From positions 1-64,000 of the forward strand of contig VOGB01000004.1 of assembly GCA_009493725.1 (NCBI GenBank): 64,000 nt of DNA, written 5' to 3'. The position numbers and the translations under genes were made by a program. Under the pieces are notes generated by a model that did not search any database, was not told where the DNA came from, and saw only the letters and a program-made list of their open reading frames with translations. The DNA is from Pseudoramibacter fermentans. Lineage in GTDB: Bacteria > Bacillota > Clostridia > Eubacteriales > Eubacteriaceae. Within the stretch, counting starts at the first letter, position 1. Every line of letters begins with the position of its first letter. This document shows positions 43,763-51,695 of this stretch, piece by piece.

Positions 43763-43858
43763 AGCGTGGCGTATATAGAAGAAAGTGCAGCAGGAAAAAT
43801 TCAATCGTTTTCACACCATAGAATTTGATTAAAATTTATTTTTATTTAATAGTTTTCA

Positions 43859-43867
43859 TGCTATAAT
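43859..43867 (+). promoter_or_regulatory. Extended -10 promoter of dhaK
   Basis: TGCTATAAT, 42 nt upstream of the dhaK ATG. The -35 region is only T-rich. Confidence 0.55.
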
Positions 43868-43908
43868 AAAATCATTAAATGATCTACTCTTGAGGAGGGT
43901 TAATCGAA

Positions 43909-44889
43909 ATGAAAAAATTTATTAACGCTGTTGAAGATGTCGAAAACGAAATGCTCGAAGGTATGTGCGATGCCTATCCTGATAAGGTTGAACGCTTAGA
44001 AGGAACAGACGTTATCGTTAGAAAACAGAAAAAAGAAGGAAAAGTTGCCATTATCTCAGGCGGCGGCTCCGGTCACGAACCGTCACACGCTGGCTTTGTC
44101 GGCAAAGGGATGCTGGATGCAGCTGTTCCTGGCGCAATCTATACCTCACCAGCACCAGACCAGATTCTCGAAGCTATTAATGCAGCAGATGCAGGCAAGG
44201 GCGTCTTGATGGTCGTTAAAAATTATTCAGGCGATGTCATGAACTTCGAAATGGCTGCAGATATGGCAGACGATATCGAAGTTGAAGAAGTCATCACCAA
44301 CGATGACGTTGCAGTCGACAACAAAGAAGACCGCCGCGGTGTTGCGGGCACGATCTTTGTTCACAAGATTGCCGGCGCAAAGGCTGAAGCTGGCGCAAGC
44401 TTAGCGGAAGTTAAAGCTGTCGCAGAAAAAGTCATCGCCAATACAAGAACCATGGGTGCCGCACTCAAACCGTCGACCATTCCGGCAGCTGGCAAACCAG
44501 GGTTCGAACTGGCAGACGATGAAATGGAAATCGGGATTGGGATCCACGGCGAACCGGGGATCAGCCGCGAACCTTTGAAACCGGCGAACGACATTGTCGA
44601 CGAATTGTTAAGCCACATCTTAGGCGACGACGTCGATTACTCCGGCTCTGAAGTAGCTGTTATGGTCAACGGCTCCGGCGCAACGCCGCTGATGGAACTC
44701 TACCTGATGAACAAACGCGTTCACGACGTGCTGACCGAAAAGGGCATCAAAGTTGCAAAGACCTTTGTCGGCAACATCATGACCTCCATCGATATGGCAG
44801 GTGCTTCCATTTCTCTGTTGAAACTCGACGACGAAATGAAAGAACTGCTGAATGCACCGGCTGACACCATCGCATTCACTCAGGACTAA
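43909..44889 (+). CDS. dhaK: Dihydroxyacetone kinase subunit DhaK
   Basis: The 326-residue DhaK has SGGGSGHEPSHAGFVG (with the substrate-side His), GVLMVVKNYSGDVMNFEMA and the later GTIFVHKIAGA. It binds dihydroxyacetone covalently through His and receives phosphate from DhaL. GAGGAGGG precedes the ATG. dhaL follows after 95 nt that include a hairpin terminator and an extended -10 (TGGTATAAT at 44902-44910). No dhaM is found in the window. Confidence 0.95.
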   Translation: MKKFINAVEDVENEMLEGMCDAYPDKVERLEGTDVIVRKQKKEGKVAIISGGGSGHEPSHAGFVGKGMLDAAVPGAIYTSPAPDQILEAINAADAGKGVLMVVKNYSGDVMNFEMAADMADDIEVEEVITNDDVAVDNKEDRRGVAGTIFVHKIAGAKAEAGASLAEVKAVAEKVIANTRTMGAALKPSTIPAAGKPGFELADDEMEIGIGIHGEPGISREPLKPANDIVDELLSHILGDDVDYSGSEVAVMVNGSGATPLMELYLMNKRVHDVLTEKGIKVAKTFVGNIMTSIDMAGASISLLKLDDEMKELLNAPADTIAFTQD

Positions 44890-44923
44890 TCGTCTCGTTA
44901 ATGGTATAATGAAATAGAGGAAA

Positions 44924-44955
44924 TTGACAGGCATTCGTGCCTGTCAATTCTTTTT
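44924..44955 (+). terminator. UUCG-loop terminator between dhaK and dhaL
   Basis: Perfect ten-pair stem TTGACAGGCA / TGCCTGTCAA with a TTCG loop, then TTCTTTTT. It would reduce dhaL relative to dhaK or act as an attenuator. It is repeated at 47109-47140. Confidence 0.75.
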
Positions 44956-44984
44956 AAAATCAATTGACGAAAAGAGGAATTCTT

Positions 44985-45620
44985 ATGGCAGCAACAAAAG
45001 AAGATGTATTGAAATTCATTGAAGAATTCGATAAACGCATCGAAGAACATCATCAGGAATTGACGGATCTCGACCAGGCCATCGGCGACGGCGACCACGG
45101 CATCAACATGAACCGCGGCATGAAGGCCGTCATGGAAAAGATCCCAGGTGTCCAGGACAAAACCATCACCGATATTGTCAAAACCGTTGGGATGACGCTG
45201 ATGTCAAAGGTCGGCGGCGCCTCCGGTCCGCTGTACGGCATGGCCTTTGTGAAAGCCAGCGCCAAAGCGAAGGGCAAAGAAGAACTGAGCCCGGAAGATA
45301 TCAGTGAAATGATTGGTGCCGCCATTGCGAGCATCGAAAAAGCCGGCAAATCAACCACAGGTGAAAAGACCATGCTCGACGCGATCTGCCCGGCGAAGGA
45401 AGCCTACGACAAGGCGATTGCAGACGGCAAATCCGTCGCGGACGCTTTCGCAGACGCGGAAGACGCTGCTTGGAAGGGTGTGGAATACACCAAAGGCATT
45501 ATCGCGACAAAGGGCCGCGCGAGATATTTGGGCGAACGCTCCATCGGTCATCAGGATCCAGGTGCGACGTCCATCTCTTATTTGATTCAGTCTGCCCGCG
45601 CGGTGGCAGAAGCCAAATAA
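44985..45620 (+). CDS. dhaL: Dihydroxyacetone kinase subunit DhaL, copy 1
   Basis: The 211-residue ADP-binding subunit has DGDHGINMNRGM (Mg-ADP Asp residues), KVGGASGPLYG and GEKTMLDAICPA. In the PTS form it is rephosphorylated by DhaM. ATG 44985 has GAGGAA upstream. It differs from copy 2 only at residues 55 (Gly) and 206 (Ala). Confidence 0.95.
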   Translation: MAATKEDVLKFIEEFDKRIEEHHQELTDLDQAIGDGDHGINMNRGMKAVMEKIPGVQDKTITDIVKTVGMTLMSKVGGASGPLYGMAFVKASAKAKGKEELSPEDISEMIGAAIASIEKAGKSTTGEKTMLDAICPAKEAYDKAIADGKSVADAFADAEDAAWKGVEYTKGIIATKGRARYLGERSIGHQDPGATSISYLIQSARAVAEAK

Positions 45621-45665
45621 GCTGACACAAAAGAATAAAATTAAAGGCGCAGGAAGCGCAGAGAC

Positions 45666-45760
45666 TGCTCGTTGGCAGATCATGACATTGATGCAGGAGC
45701 CTGTATGGAGAACAGAGATGTTGTGTTAGGAAACATTAAGTCAAATCTTCTGCACGAACT
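45666..45760 (+). pseudogene. 3' remnant of an unknown gene at repeat junction
   Basis: A reading frame runs out of the repeat edge and through 45682-45765, ending LGNIKSNLLHELP and stop. It has no start of its own and is not recognised. It looks like the tail of a gene cut at the junction. Confidence 0.35.
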
Positions 45761-45849
45761 TCCGTAGGAATATGTTGTAAAAAAGAACTGGAAAGATATA
45801 TGCCGGAATTGTTGGTGGTTTTCTGCTTGGTAACGGAGTAAAGGGTTAC

Positions 45850-46599
45850 ATGGACAATTATAAAAACAAATTAAGTGGTTGTACGAGTCTTGACGATCTC
45901 TTTGAAATCTGGAGAAATAAGCCAGCAAAGGAAATAACATATCTGTCAGGAAAGAAGTCGATCACCAAAGTTATCAATCATGGTGTCGATTTTTTTATAT
46001 CTGACGGGATTGTAAATCAGGACGTCTGGAATAGTGGTGAACGGAAAAGAATTCTTTATGTTCTGAAAGAAGCATATGGGACAGACTGGGGCAATAAGAC
46101 TCTGGTAAGTTGGCTTAGAATCGATCATCCACGCACCCGGATATGGAGTCGTGTAGCCAGATTAACATATGGAATAGAACATTCAGAAAAAGATAGGATC
46201 GCGCGATATAAAAAGTATTTGTCAGATTCCGAGCATGCGTCAGCATTAGATCAGATTGCTATATTGAATCTTAAAAAAAGCGGTGGTGAATCCACATCAA
46301 ATAATGATGAGATTGATGCTTATGCCGCTTCTGACAAAAATGAAATTCAAAAGGAGATCGATTTGATTGATCCGGAAATAATAGTCTGTGGATATACATT
46401 TGGAAGTTTGCTGACAAAGGTATTATGTCGAGTACCTTTAACCGATGAAACGCGGAACGATAACCGGTACTACTATATGGAGATCTGCGGAAAGGAAAGA
46501 CTTGTCATCGATTATTACCATCCGGCTAATCACTACCCAGACTTTATGAATTATTACGGCTTGATAGGGATTTATCAACAGGCCCTCATAAGAAAATAA
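45850..46599 (+). CDS. Unknown protein in inserted segment, faintly uracil-DNA-glycosylase-like
   Basis: I do not firmly recognise this 249-residue protein. RILYVLKEAYG near residue 59, IIVCGYTFGSLL near 177 and YYHPANHYPDF near 219 are arranged like the motifs of uracil-DNA-glycosylase-superfamily proteins, but the match is weak. It has no membrane segment. It is AT-rich, unlike its neighbours, and lies between the two dhaL copies, so it was probably acquired with the insert. The zinc-ribbon gene follows after 18 nt. Confidence 0.5.
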   Translation: MDNYKNKLSGCTSLDDLFEIWRNKPAKEITYLSGKKSITKVINHGVDFFISDGIVNQDVWNSGERKRILYVLKEAYGTDWGNKTLVSWLRIDHPRTRIWSRVARLTYGIEHSEKDRIARYKKYLSDSEHASALDQIAILNLKKSGGESTSNNDEIDAYAASDKNEIQKEIDLIDPEIIVCGYTFGSLLTKVLCRVPLTDETRNDNRYYYMEICGKERLVIDYYHPANHYPDFMNYYGLIGIYQQALIRK

Positions 46600-46617
46600 A
46601 ACAGGAAGGAGCAACAG

Positions 46618-47112
46618 ATATTTTGTAGCAATTGTGGGAAAGAGGTACAGCCCGATGCGAAGTTTTGTCCTTACTGCGGTACGCCGATCAAAATAGGATC
46701 AACCGCAAAAAATAGCGATGAGTATGAGTTGACGATTACCAGGACAAAACAAGACGGCGGCGGGTTTATAAAAATCGCTGTTTCCGTTGATGGTAAAAAG
46801 CTCGGTAAATTGAAACGCGGAGAATCGATTAGGACAAGCGTTTCTGAAGGGTATCATAAGATTACGGCGACATTAAATGCACAAAGTAAGAGCCTTACGT
46901 TTATAAATACCGGGAAGCCGATTATTGTTTCCTACGATGGATTTGATGTAGCTATTTCTCTGCCTGATGGTGCAGAAGGGTATGTAGAGAATAAAAGCAA
47001 TGCAGAAGTTGTTCAGAGCAATACTGAGGCAGAGGGTCAGAAGGATAATCCGGTTCTGGCGTTTGACGCGACCTCAGCTTATGGAAACCAGGGAAAACTG
47101 AAAGGAAATTGA
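46618..47112 (+). CDS. Zinc-ribbon protein, apparent ATA start and 3' end cut by repeat
   Basis: The frame opens with ATA at 46618, 8 nt after AAGGAG, and reads (M)FCSNCGKEVQPDAKFCPYCG, a textbook N-terminal zinc ribbon that normally starts with Met. About 125 further residues form a beta-rich, unrecognised domain. The next possible start is TTG 46729, which would discard the ribbon. The last residues (KLKGN) and the stop come from the dhaL repeat that begins at 47103, so the original C-terminus is lost. It is either an AUA-initiated gene or a freshly dead one. Confidence 0.6.
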   Translation: MFCSNCGKEVQPDAKFCPYCGTPIKIGSTAKNSDEYELTITRTKQDGGGFIKIAVSVDGKKLGKLKRGESIRTSVSEGYHKITATLNAQSKSLTFINTGKPIIVSYDGFDVAISLPDGAEGYVENKSNAEVVQSNTEAEGQKDNPVLAFDATSAYGNQGKLKGN

Positions 47113-47850
47113 CAGGCCTTCGTGCCTGTCAATTCTTTTTAAAATCAATTGACGAAAAGAGGAATTCTTATGGCAGCAACAAAAGAAGATGTATTGAAAT
47201 TCATTGAAGAATTTGACAAACGCATCGAAGAACATCATCAGGAATTGACGGATCTCGACCAGGCCATCGGTGACGGCGACCACGGCATCAACATGAACCG
47301 TGGGATGAAGGCCGTTATGGAAAAGATCCCGAGTGTGCAGGATAAAACCATCACCGATATTGTCAAAACCGTTGGAATGACGCTGATGTCAAAAGTCGGC
47401 GGTGCCTCCGGTCCGCTGTACGGCATGGCCTTTGTGAAAGCCAGCGCCAAAGCGAAGGGCAAGGAAGAACTGAGCCCGGAAGATATCAGTGAAATGATCG
47501 GCGCCGCCATTGCGAGCATCGAAAAAGCCGGCAAGTCGACCACAGGCGAAAAGACCATGCTCGACGCGATCTGCCCGGCGAAGGAAGCTTACGACAAGGC
47601 GATTGCAGACGGCAAATCCGTCGCGGACGCCTTCGCAGACGCGGAAGACGCTGCATGGAAAGGTGTGGAATACACCAAAGGCATTATCGCCACGAAAGGC
47701 CGTGCGAGATATTTGGGCGAACGCTCCATCGGACATCAGGATCCGGGCGCGACGTCCATCTCTTATTTGATTCAGTCCGCCCGCGTGGTGGCAGAAGCCA
47801 AATAAGCTGACACAAAAGAATAAATAAAAAGGCGCAGGAAGCGCAGAGAC
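47103..47850 (+). repeat. 748-bp direct repeat, copy 2 (dhaL with flanks)
   Basis: Matches 44918-45665 at equal length. Upstream it is fused to the truncated zinc-ribbon gene; downstream it continues into the native terminator region. Confidence 0.95.
47170..47805 (+). CDS. Dihydroxyacetone kinase subunit DhaL, copy 2
   Basis: The 211-residue protein is nearly identical to copy 1 (Ser55, Val206), with the same DGDHGINMNRGM and KVGGASGPLYG motifs and the same start and ribosome site. About thirty silent differences show that both copies stayed under selection. It lacks an adjacent dhaK, and its upstream promoter element was left behind in copy 1. Its expression may rely on the insert or the repeat leader. 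Confidence 0.9.
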   Translation: MAATKEDVLKFIEEFDKRIEEHHQELTDLDQAIGDGDHGINMNRGMKAVMEKIPSVQDKTITDIVKTVGMTLMSKVGGASGPLYGMAFVKASAKAKGKEELSPEDISEMIGAAIASIEKAGKSTTGEKTMLDAICPAKEAYDKAIADGKSVADAFADAEDAAWKGVEYTKGIIATKGRARYLGERSIGHQDPGATSISYLIQSARVVAEAK

Positions 47851-47883
47851 CGCGTATGAATACGCGGTTTCAAAAGAGCCAGG

Positions 47884-47921
47884 AAGGCCGCAAGGATCAT
47901 CGTGATCATTGTGGCCTTTTT
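47884..47921 (+). terminator. Terminator downstream of dhaL copy 2
   Basis: Stem AAGGCCGCAAGGATCA / TGATCATTGTGGCCTT with a TCG loop and two mismatches or wobbles, then five T. A second hairpin, ACCGCGTA / TACGCGGT, lies just before it. Confidence 0.8.
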
Positions 47922-47926
47922 CAGCG

Positions 47927-48337
47927 TCAGCGGCTGATCAGCTCAGTGATGATACGGGCTGCGTCGAGAATGTCCTCTTTCATGGACTGGTGGGACGCGC
48001 CCGCGATTTGAATGCCGCAGCGGCTCACCGGAATTAAAACTTTTTGAGCTCGGCTCTCAGAGACCGCCATTGCAATTTTCGGGGTAATTTCTCCGAGCAG
48101 GGCATTGGCCGCGATGATGCCGAGGGGGCCGGCGATGATGTCGGCGCGCGCCGCCAGAACGACGGCAGGGTTTTCCCCGGTCGCGCCCCGGTCAGCGCCG
48201 GCCTTGATCATGGCCTGAGTGGCGATGCTGTTGGTGCCAACCGCGATGACGGTATGGGTTTCGGTTTTGCTGCTTAATGCTGAAATGAGACGGGCGCCGA
48301 TCTGGCCGCCCTGTCCGTCGATCACGAGAATATTCAT
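47927..48337 (-). CDS. DUF3842 family protein
   Basis: The 136-residue protein matches DUF3842 by its Rossmann-like N-terminus (ILVIDGQGGQIGARLISAL), VAVGTNSIATQAMIKAGAD and GPLGIIAANALLGEITP. Its function is unknown; the fold suggests nucleotide binding. It is often a single gene in clostridia. It is divergent from the cbiM-type transporter gene across 119 nt of AT-rich promoter DNA. Confidence 0.8.
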   Translation of the reverse strand: MNILVIDGQGGQIGARLISALSSKTETHTVIAVGTNSIATQAMIKAGADRGATGENPAVVLAARADIIAGPLGIIAANALLGEITPKIAMAVSESRAQKVLIPVSRCGIQIAGASHQSMKEDILDAARIITELISR

Positions 48338-48456
48338 TATCTCATCTCCTTTTTCGAAAAGTTAATATAATATCATTAAAATTATAACTGATTTTATGCT
48401 TTTGTAATACTGAAATTTGTGTTTTATTATGAATAATAAAGTAAAGGAGTTTAACC

Positions 48457-49446
48457 ATGCATATCCCTGATAATTATTTAAGTCCGCAAACCTGCGGCGT
48501 AATGGCCGCCGCAATGGTGCCGGTGTGGGCCGTTTCGATCAATAAAATTAAAAAAGACATGCCCAAGGCCAAAATCCCGATGATGGGGGTCGCTGCAGCT
48601 TTTTCGTTTCTGGCGATGATGTTCAACGTGCCGATTCCAGGCGGGACTACTGGCCACGCCGTCGGCGGCTCACTAATCGCGATTCTTCTCGGGCCCTACG
48701 CTGCCTGTTTGTCGGTGAGTGTCGCCTTGCTTTTGCAGGCGCTGATTTTCGGGGACGGCGGGATCCTGGCTTTCGGCGCGAACTGTTTTAATATGGCTTT
48801 TGTCCTGCCTTTCGTCGGTTACGCGGTTTATAAGCTCATTGCCGGCGGTCACCAAAAAGACACCCGGGAATACGTTGGTGCCGGCATCGGCAGTTACCTC
48901 GGCATCAACGCGGCGGCCCTCTGCGCGGCCATTGAATTCGGCATCCAGCCGATGCTGTTCAGAGACGCTGCGGGCAATGCGCTGTACTGTCCCTACGGTT
49001 TAAACGTCTCGATTCCGGCGATGATGATCGGGCATCTTACGGTGTTTGGGCTGGCTGAGGTTGTTTTTACCGTCGCCATTCTAGCCTTTGTCCGAAAGGC
49101 CGCGCCGGAGCTGAGTGTCAGTACGGCGGAATCCAAATCGTCCAACCCCCTCAAGGTGCTTTTGGCCGTTTTAATCGTGGCCACGCCCGTTGGGCTGCTC
49201 GCCGCGGGGACCGCTTGGGGAGAATGGGGCGCGGACGAAATTGCCGCGACTGGCGTCGGCTACACGCCAAAAGGCATGGTGCACGGTTTCGATTACAGCG
49301 CGCTGCTGCCGGATTACTCGTTCTCTGGACTGCCTGAATGGTTCGGTTATATCCTTTCTGCCGTGATCGGTGTCGCGCTGCTGATCATCATCTTTAGGCT
49401 GATCGGTTACGCGGCGGGCGGCCGCTCGAAAACCAGTCACGCGTGA
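48457..49446 (+). CDS. ECF nickel/cobalt transporter substrate protein, CbiM-CbiN/NikMN fusion
   Basis: The 329-residue membrane protein has the N-terminal metal-binding MHIPDNYLSP, the CbiM core (VPIPGGTTGHAVGG, QALIFGDGGILAFGAN) and a C-terminal CbiN/NikN-like extension with one membrane helix (about 290-325). It binds Ni2+ or Co2+. With the [NiFe] hydrogenase in the same window, nickel is the likely cargo. AAAGGAG precedes the ATG. No cobalamin riboswitch was seen upstream. Confidence 0.85.
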   Translation: MHIPDNYLSPQTCGVMAAAMVPVWAVSINKIKKDMPKAKIPMMGVAAAFSFLAMMFNVPIPGGTTGHAVGGSLIAILLGPYAACLSVSVALLLQALIFGDGGILAFGANCFNMAFVLPFVGYAVYKLIAGGHQKDTREYVGAGIGSYLGINAAALCAAIEFGIQPMLFRDAAGNALYCPYGLNVSIPAMMIGHLTVFGLAEVVFTVAILAFVRKAAPELSVSTAESKSSNPLKVLLAVLIVATPVGLLAAGTAWGEWGADEIAATGVGYTPKGMVHGFDYSALLPDYSFSGLPEWFGYILSAVIGVALLIIIFRLIGYAAGGRSKTSHA

Positions 49447-49493
49447 GCCGCGATCAAAAAAAGGAAACCCTAGAAAGACATTCGAATTAAAAT

Positions 49494-50225
49494 ATGAGAC
49501 TGAATCTAAAAGTCATGGAATTAACCGGCCGGCTTTTGAAAAACGACCGTGAGAACGCCGGGCGAAAGCCCAGCCCCGTCGCGCCGGCTCTGAGGGTCGG
49601 TGCAGCGGTGCTCTGTATTCTGCTCTGCGCCATCTCGCAAAACGCTGTTTACGTCATCACCGTTATCGCCGTCGAGCTGCTCAGGCTTGCCCTGATGCCG
49701 CCTGAGCGCATCCTCAGGGTTTTAAAGGCCTTGATCCTGCCGGTGATTTTTACGGCGCTGATCATGCTGCCCGCCGTTTTCTTCGGCCACCCACGGACCA
49801 TGCTCACGGTGACGATGAAGGTGTGTGAATCGGTGCTGGTGCTCGCGGTGATGAACGAAAGCCTCGACTGGCGCGAGGTCACCGAGGCCTTCAGCGTCAC
49901 AAAAGGGATGGCGGTCTTCGTCCTGATTCTCGACATGACAATGCGTTTTCTGATGATCCTCGGCGATTACAGCGACAAACTGCTGGAGGCGGTCATGCTC
50001 AGAAGCGTCGGCAAAACCAATTGGAAAAACGCGAAGGTGGACGGCATTCTCGGTACGACGTTTTTGAAATCACGGCAGATGGCTGAGGCGACGTCGGAGG
50101 CGATGGCCTGCCGCTGCTTTGACGGGCAGTACAGAAGCTACCACCGCCACCGATTCACCTGGCAGGACGTCTTGTTTCTCGGGGTCTACGCCGCGATGAT
50201 CGCGCTATTTGTGATGACGAAATAA
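49494..50225 (+). CDS. ECF transporter transmembrane protein CbiQ/NikQ
   Basis: The 243-residue T component has four to five membrane helices and the ATPase-coupling segments LRSVGKTNWKNAK and SEAMACRCFDGQ near the C-terminus. It lies 48 nt after the metal-binding subunit and 12 nt before the ATPase, so the three form one operon. Confidence 0.85.
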   Translation: MRLNLKVMELTGRLLKNDRENAGRKPSPVAPALRVGAAVLCILLCAISQNAVYVITVIAVELLRLALMPPERILRVLKALILPVIFTALIMLPAVFFGHPRTMLTVTMKVCESVLVLAVMNESLDWREVTEAFSVTKGMAVFVLILDMTMRFLMILGDYSDKLLEAVMLRSVGKTNWKNAKVDGILGTTFLKSRQMAEATSEAMACRCFDGQYRSYHRHRFTWQDVLFLGVYAAMIALFVMTK

Positions 50226-50237
50226 AAAGGAGACAAT

Positions 50238-50906
50238 ATGATTCAGCTCGAACACATCGATTACGATTATCAGGAAATCCCGGCGCTCCGGGACATCACC
50301 TATAGTTTTGAAATGGGAAACTGCTACTGCCTCGAGGGGCCTAACGGCTGCGGCAAGTCCACGCTGTTTCGGATCCTAAACGGCCTGGCCTTTCCGACCG
50401 GCGGGCGGTATTTATTGGACGGCGAGGCAATTACAGAGAAGCGCCTCCGAGACGACGCCTTTGCCAAGGTTTTTCACGCGAAAATTGGCTACGTCTTCCA
50501 GAATTCTGAGGTGCAGCTTTTCTGTAAAAACGTCGAGGACGAAATTGCCTTTGGCCTTTTTCAGCTCGGCCTGCCCGAAGACGAAATCCGGGAGCGGGTG
50601 GAAAAATACATCCGTTTATTAAAACTTGAGCCGCTGAGAAAGCGCACGCCCTACAATTTAAGCGGTGGTGAAAAGAAACGGGTGGCCCTCGGTGCAGTGC
50701 TTGCGATGGACCCGCCGATTCTGATGCTTGACGAGCCGTTGAGCGGTCTCGATGAGGACGGTCAGCAATGGATCACCGATTTTATCGCGTCCTTAAAGTC
50801 GACGGGGAAGCTGATCATCATTTCAACCCATAACCGCGAGCTGGCCGAGCGGCTCGCCGACGTGCACGTCAGGATGGACAAGGACCACCGCATAATCTGT
50901 CCTTAG
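50238..50906 (+). CDS. ECF transporter ATPase CbiO/NikO
   Basis: The 222-residue ABC ATPase has Walker A GPNGCGKSTL near residue 34, the Q-loop FQNSEVQLFC, signature LSGGEKKRVALG and Walker B ILMLDEPLSGLD, then the His in STHNRELAE. It energises import by the preceding two subunits. AAAGGAGA precedes the ATG. Confidence 0.95.
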   Translation: MIQLEHIDYDYQEIPALRDITYSFEMGNCYCLEGPNGCGKSTLFRILNGLAFPTGGRYLLDGEAITEKRLRDDAFAKVFHAKIGYVFQNSEVQLFCKNVEDEIAFGLFQLGLPEDEIRERVEKYIRLLKLEPLRKRTPYNLSGGEKKRVALGAVLAMDPPILMLDEPLSGLDEDGQQWITDFIASLKSTGKLIIISTHNRELAERLADVHVRMDKDHRIICP

Positions 50907-50991
50907 AGCCCATAATTTTTCATTTACAATGCAGACTGCGGGCCGTAAAATAAAAATAGTTATATTATTTCATAGAGAAGGGGAAGAAACG

Positions 50992-51624
50992 ATGAAAGTC
51001 TTACTCGTCAATGGCAGCCCGCATCAGCACGGCTGTACCAACCGCGCGCTTCAGGAGATCAAAAAGACGCTGGAGCAAGAAGGCGTCGAAGCGGATATCT
51101 TTTGGATTGAAAACGACCCGATTCGCGGTTGTATCGCCTGTAATATGTGCCTGAAAAACAAGAAATGTATTTTTGACGATGTGGTGAATCAATTCTCGAA
51201 CATCGCAAAGTTCTACGACGGCTTTGTGTTCGGCTCGCCGACCTATTACGCGTCGTCGGCCGGGCAGATGAGCGCCTTCATGGATCGGGTGTTCTATTCC
51301 AATATGAACGCCGGTTCCGATATCTTCACCCACAAGCCGGTCGCGTCGGTTGCGTCCTGCCGCCGCGCGGGGGATGTGGCGGCCCTCGATCAGATGAACA
51401 AGTACTACGGCCTCGCGAACATGTTCATCGTCTGCTCGAGTTATTGGAACGAGGTTCACGGCTTTACGCCCAAACACGTCGAAAAGGATGAAGAAGGGCT
51501 GCAGACCATGCGCAACCTTGGCCGAAATATGGCGTGGTTTTTAAAATCCGTCGAAGCCGCGAAAAAGGCCGGCGTCAAGGAACCCGAAATCGAAACCGGT
51601 CAATACACCCATTTTATTCGTTAA
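50992..51624 (+). CDS. NAD(P)H-dependent FMN reductase / flavodoxin-like with Cys motif
   Basis: The 210-residue protein has the flavodoxin-type FMN loop VNGSPHQHGCTNRAL, the cysteine motif CIACNMCLKNKKC near residue 45 and GSPTYYASSAGQMSAFMDR. This resembles iron-sulfur flavoproteins and related reductases of anaerobes. The substrate is unknown. ATG 50992 has GAAGGGGAAG upstream. It lies downstream of the metal transporter but with an 85-nt gap. Confidence 0.85.
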   Translation: MKVLLVNGSPHQHGCTNRALQEIKKTLEQEGVEADIFWIENDPIRGCIACNMCLKNKKCIFDDVVNQFSNIAKFYDGFVFGSPTYYASSAGQMSAFMDRVFYSNMNAGSDIFTHKPVASVASCRRAGDVAALDQMNKYYGLANMFIVCSSYWNEVHGFTPKHVEKDEEGLQTMRNLGRNMAWFLKSVEAAKKAGVKEPEIETGQYTHFIR

Positions 51625-51653
51625 GCTGTTTAATAAATAATTTGCGGCATAAA

Positions 51654-51688
51654 AAAATCGCCTGTATCCTGAGGATGCGGGCGATTTT
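51654..51688. terminator. Bidirectional terminator
   Basis: Stem AAAATCGCC / GGCGATTTT with an inner TATCC/GGATG arm. A and T runs on both sides serve the convergent flavodoxin-like and solute-binding genes. Confidence 0.8.
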
Positions 51689-51695
51689 GCTTTGC

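Larger units (their letters stand above)
44918..45665 (+). repeat. 748-bp direct repeat, copy 1 (dhaL with flanks)
   Basis: This segment recurs at 47103-47850 with the same length and roughly 95 percent identity. It covers a UUCG hairpin, dhaL and a short downstream tail. The differences in dhaL are about thirty, nearly all silent. Confidence 0.95.

Noticed and set aside
48338..48456. Cobalamin or nickel riboswitch before the metal transporter
   Set aside because: The gap is only 119 nt, AT-rich and without recognisable riboswitch core motifs.
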